From: Luteolibacter arcticus
Lineage (GTDB): Bacteria > Verrucomicrobiota > Verrucomicrobiia > Verrucomicrobiales > Akkermansiaceae
DNA length: 64,000 nucleotides
Direction: 5' to 3'
Assembly: GCF_025950235.1 (NCBI RefSeq)
Contig: NZ_JAPDDT010000002.1
Coordinates: forward strand, 124,001-188,000
Part shown: positions 16,843 to 25,800 of the stretch, one piece after another
Position numbering within the stretch: position 1 is the stretch's first letter
Layout of the letters: each line of letters begins with the position of its first letter
Translations under genes and position numbers: made by a program
The notes under the pieces: generated by a model
Databases searched by the model: none
What the model was told of the DNA's origin: nothing
What the model saw: the letters and a program-made list of their open reading frames with translations, nothing else

Positions 16843-19215
16843 TTAATACTCGGACTTGAAGTAGGGACCGACGGCACGGCCCTTGAGGTAGTCGAGCTGA
16901 CGCGCGATATCGGGGATCTTCCATTCGCCCTGCTCTATCTTCAAAGGCAGCGAGAAGCCCTCCCGCATGCGTGGCTTGGGCGGATACCTGTGGCTCCAGA
17001 AGGTCAGATCGACCTTGGCCGAGTCGGGAGAATCTCCTGTTTCCGGGGCCTTCCGGGTGCAGATGGCGAAGAACGGCATGAGCTCGAGAAGTCGGGCGCG
17101 GTGCTCTGCGCCCAGTTCGTCGGCTTGGAACGCCTTCAGGAAAGTCGGCGCGTTCCGGAGCGCCGCGGCTCTGATCAGGGTATCGACGGTTCCCTCCGGT
17201 GATCCGAAATTCTCTTCATGAAGGGGCAGCTCCGGAAGTGGCGGCCGGCCTTCCAGTGACGGCGGAAGGATCGATGGCGTCGGCCATTTCGGGAAGTTGT
17301 GGAGAATCACCGTGGCGATGGTCCCCAACGCGAGACTGATGACGAAGGCCCGCCTCCCCGCAAAGATCATGAGGAACGAGCCGATACCGAGGAAGACCAC
17401 CAGCGCGATCGAGAAGGTCCTCTCGGTGGTCAGGTGGACTTGATTCACCTCGTTGGCGTGGACTCCGTCGCCCGCGGGTTCGATGCGGATGCGGGAGGGC
17501 AAGAGCGCGAGGAGCCGTTGTTCATAAGAGGCGATGTGTTTCATCGCTCGCTCGCCCCACCACCGGCCGTGGCCGGTGAAGCCAATGCTTACGGAATCGG
17601 GGCGGTATGGAGGAAACTCGACCTGGTAAAACCCGGCGTATTCCCCAGCGGCTTGGATGGCTGCTTCCTTTGCCAATGTGGCATCTTCCTCGCTGAGCAT
17701 TCCGTAGCCCTTGGCTTCGCGGAGCTGGAAGGACGCACTGTAGTATTTGGAAAGCGGGTCGAGCTGCGCCTTGAAGTGTTTGCCGATGACCAGGCTGACG
17801 AGAAGTGCGCCGGTGCCGGCAACGGGAGCCCAGCGCTTGAAATGACGGAGATAGGACGGCTTTCCGGGCGCGGGGAGGTTGACAGGTTTCCAAAGGAGCT
17901 TTCCGACGATCACCGCGAGGGCGAATGGAATCAGGATCCACAATAGCGGCCACGGCTGTTGCGAGTAGATGACATCGGTGAAGCCCCGGACCAGGGGAAC
18001 GATGACAAGCAGCCAGAGCATCCCGATCACCACGGGAAAGAAGGCGACGGCGAGCAGCAGCTTGCGGCGGGTCGTTTGATAGCGGCCGGTCCTCATCCCA
18101 ATCAGCAGCCACCAGCACCCGAGCAGGCCGAAGATCCCGGCCACGGTTCCGAGGCCGAGGATGACGGGACTGGTCGCGAAGCCGACCGCCGCGGTGATCA
18201 ATCCCCCGCCGAGCAGGCCGAGCGACCATAGGGTCAGGCGCTCCTGCGAGTGCTCCGGGGCGAGCTTGGCGGGTGTAGGCGGCTTCGGTTTTTGAGACGA
18301 TGCGTCATTGAGCCCGGACCGCACGGCATCGGCGCTCTGGTAGCGGCGCTCGCGTTCTTTCTCGAGGGCGCGCAGGACGACATCATCGATGCCCACCGAA
18401 GCGGTGCTTTTCTCACTGGGCAGCGGAAAGCGCCCGAGCGGCAGACCGCCGGTGAGCATCTCGTAGAAGACGACGCCAAGGCTGTAGATGTCCGCCCGGT
18501 GGTCGATCTCGCTGCCGCCTTCGATCTGCTCGGGAGCCATGTAGGCGGCGGAGCCGAGGGCGGAACCGGTGGCGGTCAGCGTGAGATGACTGGGGCCTTC
18601 GCTGAGCAATTGCGCGATGCCGAAGTCGACGATTCTCACCCGGCCGCGGGTGTCGATGAGGATGTTCTCCGGCTTGATGTCGCGGTGCAGCACGCCGTGG
18701 TCGTGGGCGAATTGGAGCGCGGCACACAGGTCGGGGACGAGCGCGAGCGCCTGCTCCGGCGTGAATCGCGCCGCTCGCATCGCCTGGCGGAGATTCACGC
18801 CATCGACGTACTCCATCAGCAGATAGCAGAAGTCGCCGCGCTGACCGTAGTCGTGGATGCCGACGATGTGCGGATGGCTCAGCTTCGCGAGCGTCAGGGC
18901 TTCCCTAGAGAATCGCTCGGCGAAGCCGGGATCGGCACTGAGTTCGGGCGCGAGAATCTTCAGTGCGATTAGCCGGTCGAGGTGCGGCTGGCGGGCCTTG
19001 TAAACGATTCCCATGCCACCGCGGCCGATGCATTCGAGCACTTCGAGCTCGGGAAAGGCGGCTTGGATCTCCTCCAGCGGCGGCACCCCGGCGGGTGCGC
19101 CTTCTTCGCGCGCACCCATCAGCACGCACACCGGACACAGCGGGGCATCGGGCGGCAGCGGACGATGGCAGGTAGGGCAAGTTTTCTCAGTCACATCCTT
19201 TCCTGACGATTCCAA
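16843..19215 (-). CDS. membrane Ser/Thr protein kinase with N-terminal zinc ribbon
   Basis: 790 residues. A zinc ribbon comes first (Cys13, Cys16, Cys27, Cys30 in CPTC...CPVC). The kinase domain covers about 55-320: glycine loop IGRGGMGIVYKA (63-74), Lys86, catalytic HRDIKPEN with Asp179, DFG at 197-199, and MAPEQ. All catalytic residues are intact. Several membrane helices follow (about 330-480 and again 580-640), with a soluble region between (RLLALLPSRIRIEPAGDGVH) and a C-terminal region ending in a NTF2-like or immunoglobulin-like segment (PKPRMREGFSLPLKIEQGEWKIPDIARQLDYL). It is the first gene of the sigma-halogenase unit and probably senses a membrane or external cue. The signal is unknown. 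Confidence 0.9.
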   Translation of the reverse strand: MESSGKDVTEKTCPTCHRPLPPDAPLCPVCVLMGAREEGAPAGVPPLEEIQAAFPELEVLECIGRGGMGIVYKARQPHLDRLIALKILAPELSADPGFAERFSREALTLAKLSHPHIVGIHDYGQRGDFCYLLMEYVDGVNLRQAMRAARFTPEQALALVPDLCAALQFAHDHGVLHRDIKPENILIDTRGRVRIVDFGIAQLLSEGPSHLTLTATGSALGSAAYMAPEQIEGGSEIDHRADIYSLGVVFYEMLTGGLPLGRFPLPSEKSTASVGIDDVVLRALEKERERRYQSADAVRSGLNDASSQKPKPPTPAKLAPEHSQERLTLWSLGLLGGGLITAAVGFATSPVILGLGTVAGIFGLLGCWWLLIGMRTGRYQTTRRKLLLAVAFFPVVIGMLWLLVIVPLVRGFTDVIYSQQPWPLLWILIPFALAVIVGKLLWKPVNLPAPGKPSYLRHFKRWAPVAGTGALLVSLVIGKHFKAQLDPLSKYYSASFQLREAKGYGMLSEEDATLAKEAAIQAAGEYAGFYQVEFPPYRPDSVSIGFTGHGRWWGERAMKHIASYEQRLLALLPSRIRIEPAGDGVHANEVNQVHLTTERTFSIALVVFLGIGSFLMIFAGRRAFVISLALGTIATVILHNFPKWPTPSILPPSLEGRPPLPELPLHEENFGSPEGTVDTLIRAAALRNAPTFLKAFQADELGAEHRARLLELMPFFAICTRKAPETGDSPDSAKVDLTFWSHRYPPKPRMREGFSLPLKIEQGEWKIPDIARQLDYLKGRAVGPYFKSEY

Positions 19216-19247
19216 GGCTGCCGGTTACACCCTGCCCGCGATTTCTG

Positions 19248-19595
19248 CTAGTGGCGTCGCTGCGTCATCATGAATTCGTTCCCCTCGGGATCGACGCACA
19301 TCGCGAGGTGCAGCGTGTCTTCGGGCGTGTCATTCGGCTCGGAAGCCAACGTGCCGCCGCATTCTAACAGCCGGGCAATGCCCTCGCGCAGGTCGTCGAG
19401 CTGGAAGGAAAGGCCGGTCCACGTCCGCTTGCCCTCGCCGCCGCCGTGGACACCAATCGTGGCCCCGGCGATCACGATCTCGCTCCACACCTCGGACTCG
19501 AAGCTGACGACCCCCTCGAAAAGCTCGCGGTAGAAACGCAGGCAACGCTGCCAGTCGGCGGCCCAGAGGACGTACTTCACTTTTTCCACGCGCAT
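19248..19595 (-). CDS. VOC-superfamily (glyoxalase/bleomycin-resistance-like) protein
   Basis: 115 residues from ATG 19595 (MRVEKVKYVLWAADWQRCLRFYRELFEG). The two beta-alpha-beta-beta-beta modules of the vicinal oxygen chelate fold are visible. The second ends in TLHLAMCVDPEGNEFMMTQRRH, where Asp-Pro-(E/D)-Gly-Asn is the usual VOC ending. His/Glu metal ligands (His in LHLAM, Glu in GNEF) are compatible with metal binding. The reaction is unknown; such genes serve as dioxygenases, isomerases or antibiotic-binding proteins. It lies 32 bases upstream of the large kinase gene on the same strand. An in-frame extension to 19679 is open but lacks family similarity. Confidence 0.85.
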   Translation of the reverse strand: MRVEKVKYVLWAADWQRCLRFYRELFEGVVSFESEVWSEIVIAGATIGVHGGGEGKRTWTGLSFQLDDLREGIARLLECGGTLASEPNDTPEDTLHLAMCVDPEGNEFMMTQRRH

Positions 19596-19781
19596 GATGC
19601 CCAGTTCGCCCGCAGGCGATGCATTCGGCAATCCTGATCTTGCATCATTCCCGCCGAGTGACAATTTCCGCGAAGTCAAGTCATTGAAAGCGAGTCCTTT
19701 TGCCCCATTCTCATGATTGGCCGGGTAAATGCGATTGAATGAATCCCTGGCAGCATCCGTCTGTCCCGGTAACCCTTACCT

Positions 19782-19792
19782 AGAGGAGGAGA
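19782..19792 (+). promoter_or_regulatory. strong Shine-Dalgarno before the YXWGXW gene
   Basis: AGAGGAGGAGA ends 4 bases before the ATG at 19797. It is one of the few strong SD sequences in the window, suggests high expression, and fixes the start codon. Confidence 0.75.
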
Positions 19793-19796
19793 AAAT

Positions 19797-22148
19797 ATGA
19801 AATCAAGATACTTTCCCATGCTCGGCAGCCTGCTCGCCTTCACGGCGACCGGCCCCTTGCTGCTGCCCTTGCCGGCGTCCGGCCAAGCGGAGCAGGAACA
19901 AGCCGAAGCGAACCCGGATGTCGAGGTGCTGACCCGCGGGCCAGTCCACGAAGCATTCGCCGAAGCTGTCAGCTATGAGGCCGAGGCCGGCGTAACCATC
20001 AATTCCGCGCCACCGGAGTTGATCGAAGAACTTCCTCCTGACCAGCAACCGGACGGAGAGAACGTCACCTGGATCCCCGGTTACTGGGGATGGGATGACG
20101 AGGCGAGCAACTTCCTCTGGATCAGCGGAGTCTGGCGCAATATCCCGCCTGGTCGCCAGTGGGTGCCAGGCTATTGGAATGAACTCGGTGGCAGCAGCTA
20201 CCAGTGGATTTCCGGCTACTGGGCTGACACCACCACGGAAGAGGTCGAATACGTCGAGACCGCCCCGCCGAAGAGCATCGATGCCGGTCCGAACATCGCC
20301 GCCCCATCGGAAGATCACAATTGGGTTCCCGGTAACTGGATGTGGAGTTCGTCCCGCTACGTATGGCGCCCCGGCTATTGGCTGGCCCTGCGCCCGAATT
20401 GGACTTGGGTGCCTTCCCGCTATTGCTATTCGCCCCGCGGCTACACCTATGTGGATGGCTACTGGGACTACGCGGTGATGAATCGTGGCGTGCTCTTCGC
20501 GCCGGTCCATTTCCGTGGCAATGCGTGGTCCACACCCGGCTATCGCTACACGCCTAGCCTGGTGGTCAGCCTGAGCGTTTTCGCCGATCACTTGTTCATT
20601 CGCCCGCGTGGTCACCACTACTACTTCGGCGACTACTACGCTCCGCGTTATGCGGACCGCGGCTACTACTCGAGCTTCAACTGGCATCGCAATCATCACC
20701 GTGGCTACGATCCGATCTACGCTTACCAGCGTTGGGATCATCGCCACGACCGCAACTGGGAGCGTCGTCATGAAGACAACTACAACTACTTCCGCGACAA
20801 TGATCGCGCTCGTCCGCCTCACACCTGGGCCGCCATGCGGGGTCTGCGGAACGAGAAGTTCGACGATGACCGTGGACGCAGCCGGATGTTTGCGAACTCC
20901 TTCGATGGCTTCGTGAAGAGCCCCGGGCGCGACATGAAATTCCGCCCTGTGGACAAGGATCGCCGCGAGAAGATCGTGGCCGAGCGCCAGGAGATGCGCA
21001 CCTTCACCCGCCAGCGCCGCGATATGGAATCCAAGACCGTTGCCACGACCGATGGGACCCCTCGGGGCGATCGGGCCGACAGAGGCGAAGGCGGTGAGAA
21101 GCAAAAGGGTGTGTTCCGCGAAAAACTCCGCCGCTCGCCGGTGGTCGGCCGCCAGGCCGAGCAGTTCGCTCAGAACGAAGCTCCGCCCAAGCGCCCGGAA
21201 GCCCGCGGTAACAAAGCCATTCTGAAGGGCGGCGACGCCGTGAAGGGTTCTGACGCCGCCGATGCTACTCCCGGCCGTGGCCAAGGCCGCGACATGACCA
21301 AGCGCGATGGTGAAGGCGAAAAGGTGACCCCGGAACGCGTTCCCGGCCGAGGCCAAGGAAAGGCCGATGGCACGAACGAACCGAAGGTGACCCCGAACGA
21401 GCGTGAGCGTCGCGCTCCCGGTCAGGACACCGAGGGCAAGCCACAACGCGAGAAGGCCACGCCGGAACGCGAAGTGCAGCCAAAGCCGGACCGCGAGAAG
21501 GCAACGCCGGAACGCCAGGTGAAGCCAAAGCCAGAGCGCGAGAAAGTGGCCCCCGAACGTCAGGTACAACCAAAGCCCGAACGCGAAAAGGCGACCCCCG
21601 AGCGTCAGGTCCAACCTAAGCCCGAGCGTCAGGTGCAGCCAAAGCCACAACGCGAGGTTCAACCGAAGCCCGAACGGCAGGTTCAACCAAAGCCCGAGCG
21701 TCAGGTCCAACCCCAGCGTCAGGTTCCAGAGCGCAAGGCCCAGCCCGAGCGGCAAGTCCAACCTCGCCAGCCTCAGGTGAAGCCCCAAGTGAAGCCGAAG
21801 GGCAAGGACAAGGAAGAGGCTCGTCAGGTCCCGCAGCGTCGCCCGGAGTCGAGCGTCCAGCGGATCGCCCAACCGAAGCCACAGGTCCAGGCTCGCCCGC
21901 AACCGCAGCAACGCCAGGTCCAACCGCGCCAGCAACAGGCTCGCCCGCAGCCACAGCAACGCCAAGTTGAGCCGCGCCAGCAGCAGGCCCGTCCGCAGCC
22001 CCAGCAACGCCAGGTCCAGCCGCCTAAGCAGCAGGCCCGCCCTCAACCACAGCAACGCCAGGCCCAGCCCCGTCAGCAACAGGTCCGCCCTCAGCCGCAG
22101 CAACGGCAGGGCAAGGATAAGAAGGACCGCGACAAGGAAGGCGCCTGA
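19797..22148 (+). CDS. secreted YXWGXW-repeat protein with long Pro/Gln/Arg-rich tail
   Basis: 783 residues. A signal peptide (about 1-30, ending LPASGQA) leads into WxxGYW repeats at about 78-250 (WIPGYWGWDD, WISGVWRNIPPGRQWVPGYW, WISGYW, WVPGNWMW, WRPGYWLALRPNWTWVP, YVDGYWDY), the YXWGXW family. A Tyr/His/Arg-rich middle follows (HHYYFGDYYAPRYADRGYYSSFNWHRNHHRGYD). From about 540 on, the tail is almost only P, K, R, Q, E, V in tandem units (PKPERQVQ then PQQRQVQPRQQQAR). The tail is strongly cationic and disordered and may bind anionic polymers outside the cell; the role is unknown. It has a strong SD and a strong terminator, so it appears to be a stand-alone, well-expressed gene. Confidence 0.85.
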   Translation: MKSRYFPMLGSLLAFTATGPLLLPLPASGQAEQEQAEANPDVEVLTRGPVHEAFAEAVSYEAEAGVTINSAPPELIEELPPDQQPDGENVTWIPGYWGWDDEASNFLWISGVWRNIPPGRQWVPGYWNELGGSSYQWISGYWADTTTEEVEYVETAPPKSIDAGPNIAAPSEDHNWVPGNWMWSSSRYVWRPGYWLALRPNWTWVPSRYCYSPRGYTYVDGYWDYAVMNRGVLFAPVHFRGNAWSTPGYRYTPSLVVSLSVFADHLFIRPRGHHYYFGDYYAPRYADRGYYSSFNWHRNHHRGYDPIYAYQRWDHRHDRNWERRHEDNYNYFRDNDRARPPHTWAAMRGLRNEKFDDDRGRSRMFANSFDGFVKSPGRDMKFRPVDKDRREKIVAERQEMRTFTRQRRDMESKTVATTDGTPRGDRADRGEGGEKQKGVFREKLRRSPVVGRQAEQFAQNEAPPKRPEARGNKAILKGGDAVKGSDAADATPGRGQGRDMTKRDGEGEKVTPERVPGRGQGKADGTNEPKVTPNERERRAPGQDTEGKPQREKATPEREVQPKPDREKATPERQVKPKPEREKVAPERQVQPKPEREKATPERQVQPKPERQVQPKPQREVQPKPERQVQPKPERQVQPQRQVPERKAQPERQVQPRQPQVKPQVKPKGKDKEEARQVPQRRPESSVQRIAQPKPQVQARPQPQQRQVQPRQQQARPQPQQRQVEPRQQQARPQPQQRQVQPPKQQARPQPQQRQAQPRQQQVRPQPQQRQGKDKKDRDKEGA
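21440..22110 (+). repeat. in-gene tandem repeats encoding PKPERQVQ / PQQRQVQPRQQQAR units
   Basis: Two successive families of short, imperfect direct repeats lie in the reading frame: about 24-base units (PKPERQVQ) up to ~21720, then about 42-51-base units (ARPQPQQRQVQPRQQ) from ~21890. Variation between units is mostly synonymous or E/D/K exchange, so the protein sequence appears selected. Copy number may vary by slippage. Confidence 0.8.
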
Positions 22149-22166
22149 TTAAACTCCGAGTTCACG

Positions 22167-22199
22167 CCGCGCAAGGGTTCGCCCTTGCGCGGCTTTTTT
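22167..22199 (+). terminator. Rho-independent terminator after the YXWGXW gene
   Basis: An 11-bp perfect stem (CCGCGCAAGGG / CCCTTGCGCGG) with a TTCG tetraloop is followed by CTTTTTTG, 18 bases after the stop codon. Confidence 0.9.
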
Positions 22200-22214
22200 G
22201 TCGACGAGGACCCG

Positions 22215-22548
22215 CTGGGAACGCGGGATTTATCCCAATGCCTTTAAGGACTGGAAAAAAGCATCACCGCGGATTACGCGGATATCGCTGATAATAAGAG
22301 ATATTGAAGATATCGAACCAGATGCCTTCAAGCTCCCGGCTATTGCTCCCGGTGCTACTTTCTCCATCCGTGCTATCCGCGCAATCCGCGGTAAATCAAT
22401 CCCAACCTGATCCTCGGTTCCCTCTCCGAGCGTCCAATCCTCAAAGGCATTGGGATTTATCCCGCTCGGCATGCCCTCCGTAGCTTCAGCGAAGGAGGGA
22501 CGGTAGATTCGCCGAACCTGCCAAGCGGAATAAACTCCGCGTTCCCAG
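22215..22548. repeat. nested foldback repeat B (intergenic, 330 bases)
   Basis: The 423 bases between the terminated YXWGXW gene and the next gene contain no convincing ORF but several nested inverted repeats. Arm 22222-22255 pairs with 22433-22466 (29 of 34). An inner pair, about 22268-22288 with 22375-22394, carries the ACCGCGGATT element. An outer 12-mer CTGGGAACGCGG (22215-22226) pairs with 22537-22548. Bases 22452-22462 (GGGATTTATCCC-like) are self-palindromic. It looks like repeat elements inserted into one another. Confidence 0.7.
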
Positions 22549-22571
22549 TAGGGGACGGTGCCATACCGCAC

Positions 22572-22835
22572 CTAGCCACGCCACTTTTTGATCAAATGCT
22601 TCACCAGATCCATCACGCCAGCACTCGGCAAGGTGGGATCCACATAGGCGTGGAGCACGTGGAACAGGAAGTAGTAGAAGCGGCAGGCCGCCCACACGCA
22701 GATGCCCAGCAGCAGCGCCCGATGAAGCGTGGGAAAGTCGACCCATACGATCAGCGCCCCGGACAACGCAGCGAGCAAGGCGAAGAGGATGCCCTTCGCG
22801 ACGATCCAGCGTTTCGAGGTGAGGTCGGGGCCCAT
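22572..22835 (-). CDS. small two-helix membrane protein, unknown function
   Basis: 87 residues. A short basic N-terminus precedes two hydrophobic helices ([20 protein letters not shown] and [26 protein letters not shown]). The C-terminus [12 protein letters not shown] is basic and probably cytoplasmic. It lies 16 bases after the stop of uvrA on the same strand and may be cotranscribed with it. Codon choice is GC-rich like that of its neighbours. No family recognised. Confidence 0.6.
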   Translation of the reverse strand: MGPDLTSKRWIVAKGILFALLAALSGALIVWVDFPTLHRALLLGICVWAACRFYYFLFHVLHAYVDPTLPSAGVMDLVKHLIKKWRG

Positions 22836-22851
22836 GCGCGCGGAGTGGGTT

Positions 22852-25800
22852 TCAATGCTTGGCCCGGCTTACCAAGGTGCCGGCCAGTGCGGCAGCAAGG
22901 AATGGAGCGGTGCGGGATTGCTTAGACTTCGCCACGGTTTCCGGCGGGCCTTGGGCGATGATCTTGCCGCCGTGGTCGCCGGCTTCGGGGCCGAGGTCGA
23001 GAATCCAGTCGGCTTCCGCGGCGACTGCCATGTGGTGCTCGATCACCACGACCGTGTGGCCTTCATCGACCAAGCGGTGCAGGACGTCGATCAGGCGCTT
23101 CACGTCTTCCAGGTGAAGGCCGACGGTTGGCTCCTCAATCAGGTAGAGATTGGTGCGGTTGAGCGTCTTGAGATTCTTCGCGGAAACGCGGCCCTTGGTA
23201 AGTTCCGTCACGAGCTTGATCCGCTGTGCCTCGCCGCCGGAGAGCGTTGGAGATGGCTGGCCGAGCTGAAGGTAGCCGAGGCCGGTATCCGCCAGCAGTT
23301 TCAATGGCGCGGCGATCCGCGGCTGCGACTCGAAGAACTCGGCCGCTTGCTCGATGGTCATGCGCAGCACCTGGCCGATGTTCTTCTCGCGGAAGCGGAC
23401 CTCGAGCGTGGCGGGGTTGTAGCGCATCTCCACACAGGCCTCGCATGGCACCCAGGTGCTGGGCAGGAAGTCCATCTCCAGCTTCACGCGGCCATTGCCC
23501 TCGCAGACCGGGCAGCGACCGTCGCCGGTATTGAAAGAGAAGCGCGATGCCTCGTAGCCGCGGACCCGCGAGTCGGGAAGCTGGGCGAAGAGTTTCCGGA
23601 TATCGTCGAAGACCTTCACGTAGGTCGCAGGACAGGAGCGCGAGGTCTTGCCGATCGGCGACTGGTCCACTTCGTATACGGACTGCAGCTTGTCGAAGCC
23701 ACTGGCCTTGGTGAAAGGCGCGTTTCTGACCTTCTTGCCGTCACGATTGGCAATTGCCGCCACGGCGAGGCAGGAATGCATCAGTGTGGATTTTCCGGAA
23801 CCGGAAATGCCTGTTAGAACCGTCAACCGCCCAAGCGGGATCGCGGCTTCGATCTCCTTCAAATTGTTTGCCTTGCAGCCGCTCAGCGTGGCGAAGGGAT
23901 GATCATTCTTTACCGCCCGCCGCGTGCCGCGGGTGGGGTGGACGATGGGATTGGAGAGAGCGCGATAGGTCGGAGAAGTGATCAGTGCCGAGTGATCGGT
24001 GGCCGGTGATTTCTTCTTCGTGCCTTTCCCGCTGGTTGCTGTGCCTGGCACCCGGGGCGGAGGGCCTTGATACACCACTTCACCGCCAAGCCTTCCCGCA
24101 CCTGGTCCCAGATCGATGAGATGATCGGCGCGGGCGATGGTGTCTTCATCGTGCTCGACCACGATCAAGCTGTTGCCGCGGTCGCGCAGGGCGACCAGTG
24201 TTTCTAACAGCGCGGCATTGTCCCGCGGGTGGAGTCCGATGGTCGGCTCGTCGAGCACGTAGAGCACGCCGCGCAGGTTCGAGCCGAGCTGCGCCGCGAG
24301 GCGGATGCGCTGGCTCTCGCCGCCGCTTAGGGTCTTGGCCGAACGATCGAGCTGGAGGTAGCCGAGGCCGACCTCCTGCAGGAAGGAGAGCCGCTGGCGG
24401 ATCTCCGGCAGGATGTCCCGAGCGATGAGCTGGTCGCGATCCCCGGTGATGGTGAGCTTCTCGAAATGCCCGGCCGCGTGATTGACGGCAAGCCGTGCGA
24501 GGTCGGCGAGCGGGGTGCCCAGGAAACGCACCGCCCGGCCCTCGTCGTTGAGGCGGGCACCGTGACAGCTCGGGCATTCGACGAGTTCCTCGTCCTCCAT
24601 CCGCTCGATCTTGCGGTCGGCATCCATCTCGGCCTCGAGCACGGATTCATAGCGCGAGGTATCGAGGTGGAAGCGATGCTTGGGCACCAAGCCATGGCCG
24701 CGGCACTTCGGACACCAGCCATGCGGCGAATTGAAAGAGAAGAGCCGCGGATCCAGCTCCTCGAAGGACTTGTGGCAACTCGGGCAGCTCGCCTCGGTGG
24801 AGAGCAGGATGATCTTCTTTTCCGGCGTGTAGAGCTTCAGCACTCCCTTGCCGATGTCGAGGGCCCGCGAGATGGTGGCAGGCAGGAGAGAGATGGCAGA
24901 TGCCTCGGCATCGACTTTGCCTTTCTTTGGCACTTGCTCCTTCTCACTTGGCACTTCCGCCACCACGACGTCGATGTCGTGCTCCTTGAAGCGCTCCAGT
25001 CTCGTGAAGCCTTCGGAGTCGCGGAACTGCTTGTCTACTAGAAGTCTCGTAAATCCGTGCTTGAGCGCCCACTCGGCGACTTCGGTGTGGTAGCCCTTTC
25101 GTCCGCGGATGACCGGGGCGAGGATGGAAACGGAGCCCTTCTTGAGCAGGGTGCGGATGCTCTTCTCGATCGCCGCCAGCGATTGTTTCTCGACCGGCAC
25201 ATTGCAGTCCGGGCAGTAGCGCGTGCCGAGCTTGGCGTAGAGCAGGCGGATGAAGTTCCACAGCTCGGTGACGGTGGCCACCGTGGATTTCATGCCGCCC
25301 TGCGAGACGCGTTGCTCGATCGCCACGGTTGGCGGCAGGCCGGAAAGGGAATCGAGCTCGGGCTTCTCAAGCTGCTCGGCGAATTGCCGCGCGTAGGCGG
25401 ACATCGAGTCGAGGAAGCGTCGCTGGCCTTCGGCGAAGAGGATGTCGAAGGCGAGGGTGGACTTGCCGGAGCCGCTCAAGCCCGAGACCACGACGAACTG
25501 GTCGCGCGGGATGTCGATCGAGATGTTCTTCAGGTTGTGCTCGCGGGCACCGCGCAGCGAGATGGTGTTGGAGGGCGCCGGAATGAGTGCCGCGGTTTTG
25601 CCGCGCGTGGGCTCAGGGGCGGAGCGCGGGTCTAACAGAGGCTTCAGGAAACGGGCGGTCTCGGTGGTTTGCGCGGCGATGTGCTCGGGCGATCCTTCGG
25701 CGACCAGCTTGCCGCCGTTGGTTCCTGCTTCAGGACCGAGGTCGAGGATCCAGTCCGCGCACTTGATCACGTCCAGGTTGTGCTCGATGACCAGCAAGCT

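Noticed and set aside
13056..19215. Natural-product (NRPS/PKS) gene cluster around the halogenases
   Set aside because: No carrier protein, adenylation, ketosynthase or flavin reductase gene is seen. A halogenase pair alone does not make a biosynthetic cluster.
19803..22103. Open frame of about 766 codons antisense to the YXWGXW gene
   Set aside because: It is the mirror of a repetitive gene that has a signal peptide, SD and terminator. The antisense product is only Leu/Arg/Gly repeats.
21440..22110. Tandem repeats considered as a CRISPR array
   Set aside because: Units are in frame, differ by synonymous changes, have no regular spacers, and encode the Pro/Gln/Arg tail of a protein. No cas genes are present.
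22149..22571. Structured non-coding RNA (riboswitch or tRNA-like) in the repeat-filled gap
   Set aside because: The pairing is explained by nested inverted repeats. No tRNA or known riboswitch consensus is visible, and the preceding terminator argues against read-through.
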